Counted from the first letter of the stretch, positions 53,047 to 62,130 are shown. The stretch: 64,000 bases of DNA from Burkholderia aenigmatica (GCF_902499175.1 NZ_CABVQC010000036.1:24291-88290), one strand, 5' to 3'. Notes: generated from the letters alone by a model not told the origin. A program made the numbers and translations.

Positions 53047-54724
53047 CACCACGACCGCCGGCGCGCGCCGCGCGTCATGCCAGCCGCGCCTGCTGCCGCG
53101 CGCGGGCAGCCTGTGGCTGAGCGCGGCGCTGGCGATCGCCGCGGCGGTCGCGGCGCCGCTTGCGGTGCTCGTGGCGGCCGCGTTCGACGCCGATCTCGCG
53201 CACTGGCGGCATCTCGCCGAATTCGTGCTGCCGCAAGCGCTCGTCAATACGCTGCTGCTGCTCGCCGGGGTCGGCGCGATCGTGTCGATCGTCGGCACCG
53301 GCTGCGCGTGGCTCGTCACCGCGTACGACTTTCCCGGCCGCCGGATGCTGACGTGGGCACTGCTGCTGCCGCTCGCGGTGCCCACCTACATCGTCGCGTT
53401 CGCGTATCTCGACCTGCTGCACCCGATCGGCCCGGTACAAGGCGCGATCCGCTGGCTGCTCGGCTTCGACAGCCCGCGCCAGTTCCGCCTGCCCGACCTG
53501 CGCTCGCTGCCCGGCGCGATCTTCGTGCTCGGCTTCGTGCTGTATCCCTATGTTTACTTGAGTACGCGCGCGATGTTCGTCACGCAGTCCGCGAGCCTGC
53601 TCGAAGCCGCGCGCACGCTCGGCGCGGGACGGATCGCCACGTTCTGGCGCGTCGTCGTGCCGCTCGCGCGGCCCGCGATCGCGGTCGGCGTGAGCCTCGC
53701 GCTGCTCGAAACGCTGAACGATATCGGCGCATCGGAATTCCTCGGCGTGCAGACGCTGACCGTGTCCGTCTATACGACCTGGATCACGCGCTCCGATCTT
53801 GCCGGCGCCGCCCAGATCGCGCTCGCGATGCTCGCGATCGTCGTCGGCATGATCGTGCTCGAACGCTACGGGCGCCGTCGGCAGCGCTACGCGCATGGCC
53901 GGCGCATGCGGCCGATCGCGCCGCGCCGCCTGACGGGCGCGGCTGCATTCGGCGCCGCCGTGCTGGGCTGGCTGCCCGTGCTGCTCGGCTTCGGCGCGCC
54001 GGCCGCATACCTCGCGGTCGAGACGGCCAAGCGGCTGCATCTCGTCGGCGGCGTGTCCGCACAACTGATGACGGGGCTCGCGAACACGCTGGCGATCGCC
54101 ACCGCCGCCACCGTCGCGACTGTCGCGTGCGGGCTCATCGTCGCGTGGGCCGCACGCGCGCAACGCGACAGCGCCCGCGCCGGCCCGGCCCGCGTGTGCG
54201 CAAGCATCGCGAGCCTCGGCTATGCGGTGCCGGGCACTGTGCTCGCGATCGGCCTGCTGATCCCGTTCGCGGCGGCCGACCGGCTATTCGGCGCGGCGCT
54301 CGGCCGTGACGGGCTGTTGCTGATGGGCTCGGCGGCCGCGCTCGTGATCGCCTATACCGTGCGCTTTCTCGCGATCCCGGCGGGCAGCATCGAGGCCGGC
54401 CTCGCGCGGATCCCGCCGTCGCTCGAACAGGCGGCGCGCTCGCTCGGCGAGACGGCCGGCGGCACGCTGCGCCGCGTGCACCTGCCGCTGCTGCGGCCCG
54501 CGCTCACGACGAGCGCGCTGCTGGTGTTCGTCGACGCGATGAAGGAATTGCCGGCGACGCTGCTGCTGCGTCCGCTGAACTTCGACACGCTCGCGACCTG
54601 GCTGTATGCGGAAGCCGCGCGCGGCACCTATGAGGAAGGCGCGGTCGCCGCGCTCGCGATCGTGCTGGCCGGGCTCGTGCCCGTGATCCTGCTCGCCCGC
54701 ACCCGCCACAAGATCGGAGCCTGA
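53036..54724 (+). CDS. fbpB: Ferric-iron ABC importer, fused two-domain permease
   Basis: 562 residues with about 12 helices in two six-helix halves, each with an EAA-type coupling loop (LEAARTLGAGRIATFWRVVVP and LEQAARSLGETAGGTLRRVHLP). This fusion is characteristic of FbpB/SfuB. The start is the TTG at 53036, overlapping the binding-protein stop by eleven bases; no ATG or GTG lies near. The low-efficiency start may limit permease levels relative to the abundant binding protein. Confidence 0.9.
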   Translation: MTTDTTTAGARRASCQPRLLPRAGSLWLSAALAIAAAVAAPLAVLVAAAFDADLAHWRHLAEFVLPQALVNTLLLLAGVGAIVSIVGTGCAWLVTAYDFPGRRMLTWALLLPLAVPTYIVAFAYLDLLHPIGPVQGAIRWLLGFDSPRQFRLPDLRSLPGAIFVLGFVLYPYVYLSTRAMFVTQSASLLEAARTLGAGRIATFWRVVVPLARPAIAVGVSLALLETLNDIGASEFLGVQTLTVSVYTTWITRSDLAGAAQIALAMLAIVVGMIVLERYGRRRQRYAHGRRMRPIAPRRLTGAAAFGAAVLGWLPVLLGFGAPAAYLAVETAKRLHLVGGVSAQLMTGLANTLAIATAATVATVACGLIVAWAARAQRDSARAGPARVCASIASLGYAVPGTVLAIGLLIPFAAADRLFGAALGRDGLLLMGSAAALVIAYTVRFLAIPAGSIEAGLARIPPSLEQAARSLGETAGGTLRRVHLPLLRPALTTSALLVFVDAMKELPATLLLRPLNFDTLATWLYAEAARGTYEEGAVAALAIVLAGLVPVILLARTRHKIGA

Positions 54725-54728
54725 CACC

Positions 54729-55502
54729 GTGAACCTGCTCGAACTCGATGACCTCTGCCTCGCCTACGACACGCCGCACGGCCGCCGCACCGTGGTCGAC
54801 GGGCTGAGCCTCGCGCTGCCGCGCGGCGACATCGGCTGCCTGCTCGGCGCGTCGGGCTGCGGCAAGACCACCGTGCTGCGCGCGATCGCCGGCTTCGAAC
54901 CGGTGCGCATGGGACGCATCGTGCTGGACGGCACGCCCGTCGCGGCGCCGTCGCTCGACGTGCCGCCCGAGCGGCGCCGCATCGGCATGATGTTCCAGGA
55001 CTACGCGCTGTTCCCGCACCTGAGCGCGGCGGACAACGTCGCGTTCGGCCTGCGGCGCATGCCGAAGGCCGAACGTCGCATGCGCGCCGCGGAAATGCTC
55101 GAACTCGTCGGCCTCGCCGATTCCGGCGGTGCGTATCCGCACGAACTGTCGGGCGGCCAGCAACAGCGCGTCGCACTCGCGCGAGCGCTCGCGCCGTCGC
55201 CGGAACTGCTGCTGCTCGACGAGCCGTTCTCGAATCTCGATGTCGATACGCGCGAGCGGCTTGCGTTCGAGCTGCGCGACATCCTGAAACGCACGGGCCA
55301 CACCGCGATCCTCGTCACGCACAACCAGGCCGAAGCGTTTGCAATCGCCGACCGGATCGGCGTGATGAAGGACGGCCAGCTCGCGCAATGGGATACGCCG
55401 TACGCACTGCATCACCATCCGGCCAGCCCGTTCGTCGCGGATTTCGTGCGCCGCGACGCACTGGCCGACGAACGCGCGCGCGCACTGGCGCGCGGCCGCT
55501 GA
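54729..55502 (+). CDS. fbpC: Ferric-iron ABC importer, ATP-binding protein
   Basis: 257 residues with a GTG start four bases after the permease stop. Walker A GASGCGKTT, Q-loop MFQDYALFPH, signature LSGGQQQRVALARAL, Walker B LLLDEP and H-loop VTHNQAEAF are all intact. The length is short for FbpC (about 350), because the C-terminal regulatory TOBE domain is missing. It energises the iron importer. The next gene is convergent. Confidence 0.9.
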   Translation: MNLLELDDLCLAYDTPHGRRTVVDGLSLALPRGDIGCLLGASGCGKTTVLRAIAGFEPVRMGRIVLDGTPVAAPSLDVPPERRRIGMMFQDYALFPHLSAADNVAFGLRRMPKAERRMRAAEMLELVGLADSGGAYPHELSGGQQQRVALARALAPSPELLLLDEPFSNLDVDTRERLAFELRDILKRTGHTAILVTHNQAEAFAIADRIGVMKDGQLAQWDTPYALHHHPASPFVADFVRRDALADERARALARGR

Positions 55503-55557
55503 ACCCGCGGGTGCGATGTGCGCCCGCGTCGCTTCATTGCCGCGTTTCCTTGCCGCG

Positions 55558-56028
55558 TTATGCCGGCTCGGCAAGATCACGCACGGGCAGCGCGGTCGAA
55601 TACTTGATCTGCTCCATCGCGAACGACGAGCTGACGTCGAACAGCGGCACCGCGCGAATCAGCTGCTTGTAGACGCGGTCGTAATCGTCGATGCCGGCCA
55701 CCACGACGCGCAGCAGATAGTCGGTCTCGCCGCTCATCCGGTACACCTCGACCACTTCCGGCATGTCGCGCACGGCCTGCGTGAAACGCTGCGCCCATTC
55801 CTCGGTGTGCTGGTTCGTGCGGATCGCGACGAACACGGTCGTGCCGACCCCGAGCTTGCGCGGATCGCATAGCGCAACCTGCGCGCGAATCGCGCCGGTT
55901 TCCTTGAGCCGCTGCACGCGCTTCCAGCACGGCGTCTGCGACAAGTTCACGCGCTGCGCCAGTTCCGCGATCGGTAGCGTGGCATCCGCCTGCAAGAGCT
56001 CCAGCAGCTTGCGATCGATGGCGTCCAT
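55558..56028 (-). CDS. Lrp/AsnC-family transcriptional regulator
   Basis: 156 residues. The N-terminal helix-turn-helix is MDAIDRKLLELLQADATLPIAELAQRVNLS with a recognition helix around QTPCWKRVQRL. The C-terminal RAM domain (VEVYRMSGETDYLLRVVVAGIDDYDRVY) binds amino acids and oligomerises. Such proteins sense leucine or other amino acids. It is convergent with the iron ATPase and has no obvious partner; a link to the bkd operon at 7-12 kb is a guess only. Confidence 0.92.
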   Translation of the reverse strand: MDAIDRKLLELLQADATLPIAELAQRVNLSQTPCWKRVQRLKETGAIRAQVALCDPRKLGVGTTVFVAIRTNQHTEEWAQRFTQAVRDMPEVVEVYRMSGETDYLLRVVVAGIDDYDRVYKQLIRAVPLFDVSSSFAMEQIKYSTALPVRDLAEPA

Positions 56029-56185
56029 TTCTCCAGTCCCTCGTAGATAGAAATTTATTCTATGCATCCTTCCCAACGGGGAACAATATGAAAACCGCTG
56101 CGCCGCGTCGACCGGTATAAATACCGATCCGGTACGCGCATCGCATGAACGGATCCGCCGGCACGCGGCACGCGCCAAATGAAAC

Positions 56186-56217
56186 AGGCGATCCCGCCCA
56201 TCAGGGTGGAATCGCCT
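56186..56217 (-). terminator. Hairpin after the oxidoreductase gene
   Basis: AGGCGAT and ATCGCCT arms extended by CCACC/GGCGG pairs form a long stem 60 bases after the stop on the minus strand, followed by GTTTCATTT. Confidence 0.6.
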
Positions 56218-56275
56218 GGCGTTCCTGCCTGTCACGGCCGGCCCGGCGCGCACGCGCCGCCGGCCGGCACGCCGC

Positions 56276-56917
56276 TCAATACGCGACCGTCGCGATCTCG
56301 CGCACGAAGCTGCCTTGCTCGAGCGCGTCGACGAACGCGATCGCATAGTCTTCCGCCGAGATCTTGCTGTTGCCTTGCGCGTCCGCGATCAGCTTGCCGG
56401 CACCCGTGCGGAACGTACCCGTCCGCTCACCCGGGGCGATCAGCGCAGCGGGCGCGAAGAACGTCCAGTCGAGATCGCCGACCGTCTGCAGGTAGTCGAA
56501 TGCATCGCGGTGCGCGAGCGCGACCGCCTTGTACGCTTCCGGGAAACCTTCGCTGTCGACGAGCTGCTTGCCGGGCGCGACTTCGAGCGAACCGGCGCCG
56601 CCCACCACCACGAGCCGCTTCAGCCCCGCCTGCCGCGTGCCGGCGACCAGCGCCTTCGCGGCCGCGACGACCTTCGCCGCATCGTCCTGCTTCGGACCGT
56701 ACGCGCTCGCGACGACGTCATGGCCCGGCAGCGCGGCCGCGATGCTGGCGGCGTCGAACAGGTCGGCCGCCTTCGCGGTGATGCCGTCGCCGGCCGCACC
56801 GGGATGGCGCGACAGCGCGGTCACGCGATGGCCGCGTCGTGCGGCTTCTGCAGCGATGCGCGAGCCGATCGTGCCAGTGGCGCCAAACAGCGCGATATTC
56901 AAAGTACGTTGCGTCAT
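56276..56917 (-). CDS. NAD(P)-binding oxidoreductase (NmrA/YwnB-like)
   Basis: 213 residues. The Rossmann loop is IALFGATGTIGSRIA, with RLVVVGGAGSLEV and a late DLDWTFFAPAAL. It matches the short NAD(P)H-dependent epimerase-like proteins often found beside Rrf2 regulators. The ATG at 56917 is 25 bases after an operator (56942-56960) identical in its conserved bases to one upstream of the Rrf2 gene, so it is very probably that regulator's target. Substrate unknown; quinone or aldehyde detoxification is possible. Confidence 0.87.
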   Translation of the reverse strand: MTQRTLNIALFGATGTIGSRIAAEAARRGHRVTALSRHPGAAGDGITAKAADLFDAASIAAALPGHDVVASAYGPKQDDAAKVVAAAKALVAGTRQAGLKRLVVVGGAGSLEVAPGKQLVDSEGFPEAYKAVALAHRDAFDYLQTVGDLDWTFFAPAALIAPGERTGTFRTGAGKLIADAQGNSKISAEDYAIAFVDALEQGSFVREIATVAY

Positions 56918-56941
56918 ATCGATTCTCCAGTCAGAAAAATA

Positions 56942-56960
56942 TGTAACACAGTTAATTACA
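56942..56960. promoter_or_regulatory. Rrf2-type operator upstream of the oxidoreductase
   Basis: TGTAACACAGTTAATTACA shares TGTAAC-N6-AATTACA with the site at 57550-57568 upstream of the Rrf2 gene; the dyad core is GTAA/TTAC. Confidence 0.7.
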
Positions 56961-56970
56961 GATAAGACCG

Positions 56971-56995
56971 AAAAAAACGGGGCATAGCCCCCGTT
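56971..56995 (-). terminator. Intrinsic terminator of the Rrf2 gene
   Basis: On the minus strand, AACGGGG/CCCCGTT pairs around a small loop and is followed by seven T. It separates the Rrf2 gene from the oxidoreductase gene. Confidence 0.88.
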
Positions 56996-57046
56996 GCACC
57001 GGCCGCCGCGCCTGTCGCGCCGCCCGGCTTCCTGCCCTGCCGCCGG

Positions 57047-57502
57047 TCACCCGCCGGCACGCGCCGCCTGTTGCGTGCGCTGCTCCAGATCCAGCACGTC
57101 GGCCGTGACGTCGGCCAGCGTGCGCGTGCCAAGCGATGCTTCCATCGCCCGCTGCGCGTCGCCGATGTAGTCGATCAGCGCGCCCTGGATGTGCCGCCCG
57201 ACGAGACACGCGGGATTCGGCGCCTCACGGTGCAGCGCGAACAGTTGCGCATCGTCGACCGCGCGATACACGTCGAGCAGCGTGATCGCGCCGGGCTCGC
57301 GCGCCAGCAGCGCACCGCCGCCCGCGCCCAGTTGCGACGTGGTCAGCCCGGCGGCGGCCAGCATCGACAGCAACCGGCGAATCAACGCCGGATTCGTGTT
57401 CACGCTGCCCGCGATGATGTCGGACGACAGCGGCGCGCCTTCCTGCATCGACAGCAAGGCAAGCACGTGGACGGCAAACGCGAACCGGCTGCTGGTATTC
57501 AT
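57047..57502 (-). CDS. Rrf2-family transcriptional regulator
   Basis: 151 residues. The winged helix occupies the first 70 residues (FAVHVLALLSMQEGAPLSSDIIAGSVNTNPALIRRLLSML), typical of YwnA-like members. Only one Cys is present (PNPACLVG), so it is not an IscR/NsrR iron-sulfur sensor; this type senses electrophiles or redox state through single cysteines. It is preceded by an operator at 57550-57568 and so is likely autoregulated. It probably controls the adjacent oxidoreductase. Confidence 0.9.
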   Translation of the reverse strand: MNTSSRFAFAVHVLALLSMQEGAPLSSDIIAGSVNTNPALIRRLLSMLAAAGLTTSQLGAGGGALLAREPGAITLLDVYRAVDDAQLFALHREAPNPACLVGRHIQGALIDYIGDAQRAMEASLGTRTLADVTADVLDLEQRTQQAARAGG

Positions 57503-57549
57503 TCCTCACTCACTTGACGACGCCGGCCCATCCCGCAGCCGGCGACATG

Positions 57550-57568
57550 TGTAACCATCATAATTACA
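57550..57568. promoter_or_regulatory. Rrf2-type operator upstream of the Rrf2 gene
   Basis: TGTAACCATCATAATTACA carries the same TGTAAC-N6-AATTACA pattern as the site before the oxidoreductase; it lies 48 bases upstream of the regulator ATG. Confidence 0.7.
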
Positions 57569-57592
57569 TTTTGCGGATCATGCAAGCCCGCG

Positions 57593-58021
57593 TCACTCTC
57601 CGCTCGCGGGCTTGGCGCCCGACGCGTTCTGCTGGCTCCACTGCTGGAGCTTCTTGCCGGCTTGCGCGATCTGCGCGCCGGCTTCGGAAGCCGCATGCGC
57701 GACGACCGCGGAAGCGGCCGCATCGATCTGCGCCTGCGCGGCCGAAGCGAGGCCGCTCGCGGACAGCGGCGGCACGGCCGACGCCGCGGACGCGATGCCG
57801 GCCTTCGCGGCATTGATCTGCTGGTTGACCGTGCTCGCTACCTGGTCGAGCGCCTTGGCCGCATTGTTCGCGGCATCGGCGGCCGCGCTCGCGGCCGTAT
57901 CGGGTTGCGTGACCGGCGCACCGGACTTCTCGCAGCCCGCGAGCAACAACAGCGCACCGGCGGCCACGGCCGCCAGGACGGACCCGGGCACGCGACGCGC
58001 CCGCGATGTCTTCATGTTCAT
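57593..58021 (-). CDS. Alanine-rich lipoprotein of unknown function
   Basis: 142 residues from MNMKTSRARRV, with GGAGA upstream. The signal peptide ends in LLAGC. The mature part is over 30 percent Ala with heptad-like spacing (AADAANNAAKALDQVASTVNQQINAAKAG), predicting a long amphipathic helix or coiled coil. It is envelope-anchored. No domain is recognised. It lies upstream of the Rrf2 gene on the same strand, with about 90 bases between. Confidence 0.75.
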   Translation of the reverse strand: MNMKTSRARRVPGSVLAAVAAGALLLLAGCEKSGAPVTQPDTAASAAADAANNAAKALDQVASTVNQQINAAKAGIASAASAVPPLSASGLASAAQAQIDAAASAVVAHAASEAGAQIAQAGKKLQQWSQQNASGAKPASGE

Positions 58022-58212
58022 CTGCAATCTCCGGCCGCGCGTCGCGCGGCCTCATGGTTGGACCGACGTCGATGATACCGCCTGTGGAACACGGCCAATC
58101 ACGCCCCGCCATTAAAAATAGCTTTCAATTTAGGACTCGTCTGATTCAATCGCACACGCGAGAACACTAAAGTGGGCAGGCCTCAACCTGCTACGGAAGT
58201 GCCCCCTTTTTC

Positions 58213-58548
58213 ATGGATTTTCTCGTCGACTGGCTCATCGCCCTGGCCGTACTGCTCGCCGCCACCCTGTTCCTGTGCCTGCGCCCGTGGTCGGCGCGCC
58301 GTCTTGCCGATTCCGGGCGCCCGCGCCGCGTCGCGTCCGCGCGCCTGCTCACGCAGGCCGTGATCGGCTTCTGGACGGCCGCGCTGATCGTCGTGCGAGG
58401 CATCCTCGGCCCCGACGGCGACAGCCAGTCGCTTGCGGGCTTCGCGGCGCTCGCGTTTGCCGCGCTCGGGCTCACAACCGTCGCCGTCCACTGGTCGGTG
58501 TGCGCGCTGCGGCTGCGCCGGCCGCCCACGCTGTTCACGCGCCGCTGA
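58213..58548 (+). CDS. Small membrane protein, function unknown
   Basis: 111 residues with three hydrophobic helices (LVDWLIALAVLLAATLFLCL, VIGFWTAALIVVRGIL and FAALAFAALGLTTVAVHW), separated by basic loops. No family is recognised. The gene is followed after about 265 bases by the ammonium transporter, whose own promoter lies between them, so co-transcription is unlikely. Confidence 0.65.
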   Translation: MDFLVDWLIALAVLLAATLFLCLRPWSARRLADSGRPRRVASARLLTQAVIGFWTAALIVVRGILGPDGDSQSLAGFAALAFAALGLTTVAVHWSVCALRLRRPPTLFTRR

Positions 58549-58761
58549 CGCGCCGGAACGGTGCGCCGCGACGCACCATCGCGCACCACACCGCACCAAT
58601 CGGCACGTCACACGCACCAGTTCCGCACCCGCCGCACCACACGCGTGCACCCGGCATCACACCGGCCCCGTGCCGCCCGCGCCCCCTTCCCGTGCATGAT
58701 TCACCGGAATGCCGCACCACGCGGTGTTCGAGCACCAACTCCACGCAGCCGTTCACCAAGT

Positions 58762-58777
58762 TGGCTCGATACTTGCG
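58762..58777 (+). promoter_or_regulatory. Sigma-54 promoter of the ammonium transporter gene
   Basis: TGGCTCGATACTTGCG has the invariant -24 GG and -12 GC at correct spacing (ten bases between) and fits TGGCACG-N4-TTGC with one mismatch. The predicted start is near 58788, 25 bases before the ATG. A GCACC-N4-GGTGT dyad at 58714-58727 resembles an NtrC site with one base less spacing. Confidence 0.72.
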
Positions 58778-58812
58778 TTCCTTGCCCGTTTTTTGCGCAA
58801 GGAAGCCACGGC

Positions 58813-60006
58813 ATGGATGGTCTGAAATCCGGCGTCGACACACTGTTCCTGTTGATCGGCGCCGTCATGGTGCTCGCGATGCACGCGGGCTTTGCATTTC
58901 TCGAACTCGGCACGGTCCGCAAGAAAAACCAGGTCAACGCGCTCGTAAAGATCCTGGTCGATTTCTCGGTGTCGACGCTCGCGTATTTCTTCATCGGCTA
59001 CACGATCGCGTACGGCGTCGAGTTCTTCGACGACATTGGCACGCTGTCACAGCACAGCGGCTACGCGCTCGTGCGCTTCTTCTTCCTGCTGACCTTCGCG
59101 GCGGCGATCCCCGCGATCGTGTCCGGCGGCATCGCCGAGCGCGCGAAGTTCAATCCGCAGCTCGTCGCGACACTGATCATCGTCGGCTTCATCTATCCGT
59201 TCTTCGAAGGGATCGCATGGAACGAACGTTTCGGCGTGCAGGCCTGGCTCACGCACGCGTTCGGTGCGCCGTTCCACGATTTCGCGGGCTCCGTCGTCGT
59301 GCACGCATTCGGCGGCTGGGTCGCGCTGCCGGCCGTGCTGCTGCTCGGCGCGCGCCACGGCCGCTACGCGAAGGACGGCCGGATCGCCGCGCACCCGCCG
59401 TCGAACATCCCGTTCCTCGCGCTCGGCGCGTGGGTGCTCGCGGTCGGCTGGTTCGGCTTCAACGTGATGAGCGCGCAGACGCTCGACAAGATCAGCGGCC
59501 TCGTCGCCGTGAACTCGCTGATGGCGATGGTCGGCGGCACGCTCGCCGCGTGGATGGCCGGCCGCAACGACCCGGGCTTCACCTACAACGGGCCGCTCGC
59601 CGGCCTCGTCGCGGTGTGCGCGGGCTCCGACGTGATGCATCCGATCGGCGCGCTCGTCACCGGCGCCGTCGCAGGCGCGCTGTTCGTCGCGATGTTCACC
59701 TGCGTACAGAACAAGTGGCGCATCGACGACGTGCTCGGCGTGTGGCCGCTGCACGGCATGTGCGGCGCGCTCGGCGGCATCGCGGCCGGCGTGTTCGGCC
59801 TGCCCGCGCTCGGCGGGCTCGGCGGCGTGTCGTTCATGTCGCAGCTGATCGGCACGTTCGGCGGCATCGCGATCGCGACCGCGGGCGGCACGCTCGTCTA
59901 CGGCGCACTGAAAGCGACCGTCGGGCTGCGCCTCGACCGCGAAGCCGAGTTCGACGGCGCGGACCTGTCGATCCACCGCATCTCGGCGACGCCCGAACGC
60001 GATTGA
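58813..60006 (+). CDS. amtB: Ammonium transporter (Amt family)
   Basis: 397 residues with 11 helices; a frame open to 58561 was rejected because the family begins at MDGLKSGVDTLFLLIGA. The pore twin histidines lie in VVVHAFGGWVALPAV and WPLHGMCGALGGIAAGV, and the phenylalanine gate region is in FFFLLTFAAAIPAIVSGGIAERAKF. It conducts ammonium/ammonia across the inner membrane. No glnK lies beside it, unlike in E. coli. A sigma-54 promoter indicates nitrogen control by NtrC. Confidence 0.92.
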   Translation: MDGLKSGVDTLFLLIGAVMVLAMHAGFAFLELGTVRKKNQVNALVKILVDFSVSTLAYFFIGYTIAYGVEFFDDIGTLSQHSGYALVRFFFLLTFAAAIPAIVSGGIAERAKFNPQLVATLIIVGFIYPFFEGIAWNERFGVQAWLTHAFGAPFHDFAGSVVVHAFGGWVALPAVLLLGARHGRYAKDGRIAAHPPSNIPFLALGAWVLAVGWFGFNVMSAQTLDKISGLVAVNSLMAMVGGTLAAWMAGRNDPGFTYNGPLAGLVAVCAGSDVMHPIGALVTGAVAGALFVAMFTCVQNKWRIDDVLGVWPLHGMCGALGGIAAGVFGLPALGGLGGVSFMSQLIGTFGGIAIATAGGTLVYGALKATVGLRLDREAEFDGADLSIHRISATPERD

Positions 60007-60165
60007 GCGCCTGACGAACGCCCGACACATCATTACGTTTTCAATTCAAAAAACTTTCATCGAGCATCCTTACACTTCCGTCCAGTTTTCAATTTGCCTT
60101 CGCCAAGCTTGCCGACCGCCTGCTTCGCGAAGGCCATTCTTCCAACAACTGAAACTGGACTCCAC

Positions 60166-62130
60166 ATGCCCGCGTTGCCCAATGCTTCCCGTCGTCAGGC
60201 CCTGAAGATCCTCGCCGGCGCGCCGATGCTGCCCCTTTCCGGCCTCGCGCTGCCGGCCCTGCTGACGGGTTGCGGCGGCGACGACAATCCGGCATCGACG
60301 CCGGCCCCGGTCGCTGCCGCGTACACGTCGGCCACGTTCTCGGCAATGGCCGCGCCCTCGCTCGACAACGCGGCCGCGATGGCCACGACGACGGTCGGCT
60401 CGACGCTGTCGGTGTCGTTCTCGGACGGCTCGGCGCGCAACTTCAAGCTGGCGTACCGGCCGTTCTTCGTGACGGGCGACATGGTGCCGGACGGCAAGGG
60501 CGGCACGACGCTCGCGGGCGGCTACTACGACATCAACAACCAGCCGATCATCGACCGCTCGGTGGCCGGCAAGGAGCGCCAGTTCTATTCCGACTGCCCG
60601 GACGGCAGCTCGTTGCTGACGCTGAAGAACGCGAACGTGCCCGGCGTGAAGGGCAACACGGTGTTCGCCGTCGTGCAGTTCGAATACACGACGCGCGACC
60701 AGGCCAGCGCATCGCAGTACGGCCAGCTGCCGTCGCCGATCGCGGTGGTGACGCTCGACCAGGATCCGGCCAATGGCGCGCTGAAGGTCGTCAAGTACCA
60801 CAACGTCGACACGTCGAAGGCGCACGGCCTGTGGATCACGTGCGGCGCGAGCCTGTCGCCGTGGGGCACGCACCTGTCGAGCGAAGAGTACGAGCCGGAC
60901 GCGACGAAGATCGCGACCGACGCGCAGTTCAAGGCGTTCAGCAAGAACACGTTCGGCGACGAGACGAAGGCGAATCCCTACCACTACGGCCACCTGCCCG
61001 AGATCACCGTGAATCCGGACGGCACGGGCACCGTGAAGAAGCACTACTGCCTCGGCCGCATCTCGCACGAGCTGATCCAGGTGATGCCGGACCAGCGCAC
61101 CGTGATGATGGGTGACGACGCCACCAACGGCGGCCTGTTCATGTTCGTCGCCGACAAGGCGGCCGACCTGTCGGCCGGCACGCTGTACGTCGCGAAGTGG
61201 ACGCAGACGTCGTCCGTCGGCGCGGGCACGGCGACGCTCACGTGGATCAAGATCGGCCACGCGACCAGCAGCGAGATCGAAGCGCTCGCGAACACGCTGA
61301 AGGCGTCGGACATCATGGACCTGACGACCACCGACCCGAACGATCCGAGCTACGCGAAGATCCACTTCGGCGGCAAGTTCAACTGGATGCGCGTGAAGCC
61401 GGGGATGGAAAAGGCAGCCGCGTTCCTCGAGACGCACCGTTACGCGGCGCTGCTCGGCGGCAGCATGGCCTTCACGAAACTCGAAGGCACGACCGTGAAC
61501 GCGAAGGACAAGATCGTCTACACGGCGATGTCGCGGATCGAAACGTCGATGGTCAAGGGCAATGCGGTGTCGCGCGACGTCGCGGTCGACAAGAAGATCG
61601 CCGCGGGCGCCGTCTATGCGCTGAACCTGAAGGGCAGCCAGCGCGACACGACGGGCAGTGCGATCGACAGCGAATGGGTGCCGGTCGACATGGGCGCGCC
61701 GGCCGCGCTCGTCGGCGAGGATCTCGCCGCGGCCGACGGACTCGGCAACCTCGCGAACCCGGACAAGATCGCGAACCCGGACAACCTGAAGTTCTCCGAA
61801 AAGTTGCGCACGCTCTTCATCGGCGAAGACTCGGGCATGCACGTGAACAACTTCCTGTGGGCCTACAACGTCGACACGAAGTCGCTCGTGCGCGTGCTGT
61901 CGTGCCCGGCCGGTGCCGAATCGACTGGCCTGCACGCGGTCGACGAGATCAACGGCTGGACCTACATCATGAGCAACTTCCAGCACGCGGGCGACTGGGA
62001 ATCGCCGCTGCACGACAAGGTCAAGCCGACGCTCGATCCGCTCGTGCGCGCGAACTTCAAGGACCGCTTCGGCGCCAGCGTCGGCTACCTGACCGCCGAG
62101 CCGACCAGCATCAAGCTCGCGAAGGCCTGA
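60166..62130 (+). CDS. PhoX-like exported phosphatase-family protein
   Basis: 654 residues from MPALPNASRRQALKILAG. The N-terminus has twin arginines and ends in LLTGC, so Tat export with lipid anchoring is likely. The body is the PhoX/DUF839 family of calcium- and iron-containing alkaline phosphatases: GLWITCGASLSPWGTHLSSEEYEPD holds the conserved Cys and metal-binding acids, and FIGEDSGMHVNNFLWAYNVDT is the C-terminal signature. Catalytic function as a phosphatase is inferred. No clear Pho box is seen upstream. Confidence 0.82.
   Translation: MPALPNASRRQALKILAGAPMLPLSGLALPALLTGCGGDDNPASTPAPVAAAYTSATFSAMAAPSLDNAAAMATTTVGSTLSVSFSDGSARNFKLAYRPFFVTGDMVPDGKGGTTLAGGYYDINNQPIIDRSVAGKERQFYSDCPDGSSLLTLKNANVPGVKGNTVFAVVQFEYTTRDQASASQYGQLPSPIAVVTLDQDPANGALKVVKYHNVDTSKAHGLWITCGASLSPWGTHLSSEEYEPDATKIATDAQFKAFSKNTFGDETKANPYHYGHLPEITVNPDGTGTVKKHYCLGRISHELIQVMPDQRTVMMGDDATNGGLFMFVADKAADLSAGTLYVAKWTQTSSVGAGTATLTWIKIGHATSSEIEALANTLKASDIMDLTTTDPNDPSYAKIHFGGKFNWMRVKPGMEKAAAFLETHRYAALLGGSMAFTKLEGTTVNAKDKIVYTAMSRIETSMVKGNAVSRDVAVDKKIAAGAVYALNLKGSQRDTTGSAIDSEWVPVDMGAPAALVGEDLAAADGLGNLANPDKIANPDNLKFSEKLRTLFIGEDSGMHVNNFLWAYNVDTKSLVRVLSCPAGAESTGLHAVDEINGWTYIMSNFQHAGDWESPLHDKVKPTLDPLVRANFKDRFGASVGYLTAEPTSIKLAKA

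Noticed and set aside
58561..58812. An 84-residue N-terminal extension of the ammonium transporter.
   Set aside because: It is Arg/Pro/His-rich with no signal peptide, includes the sigma-54 promoter, and the family begins at MDGLKSG.
60030..60100. A possible Pho box (CTTTCAT repeats) before the PhoX-like gene.
   Set aside because: Only one half-site resembles CTGTCAT; the second repeat at 11-base spacing is absent.
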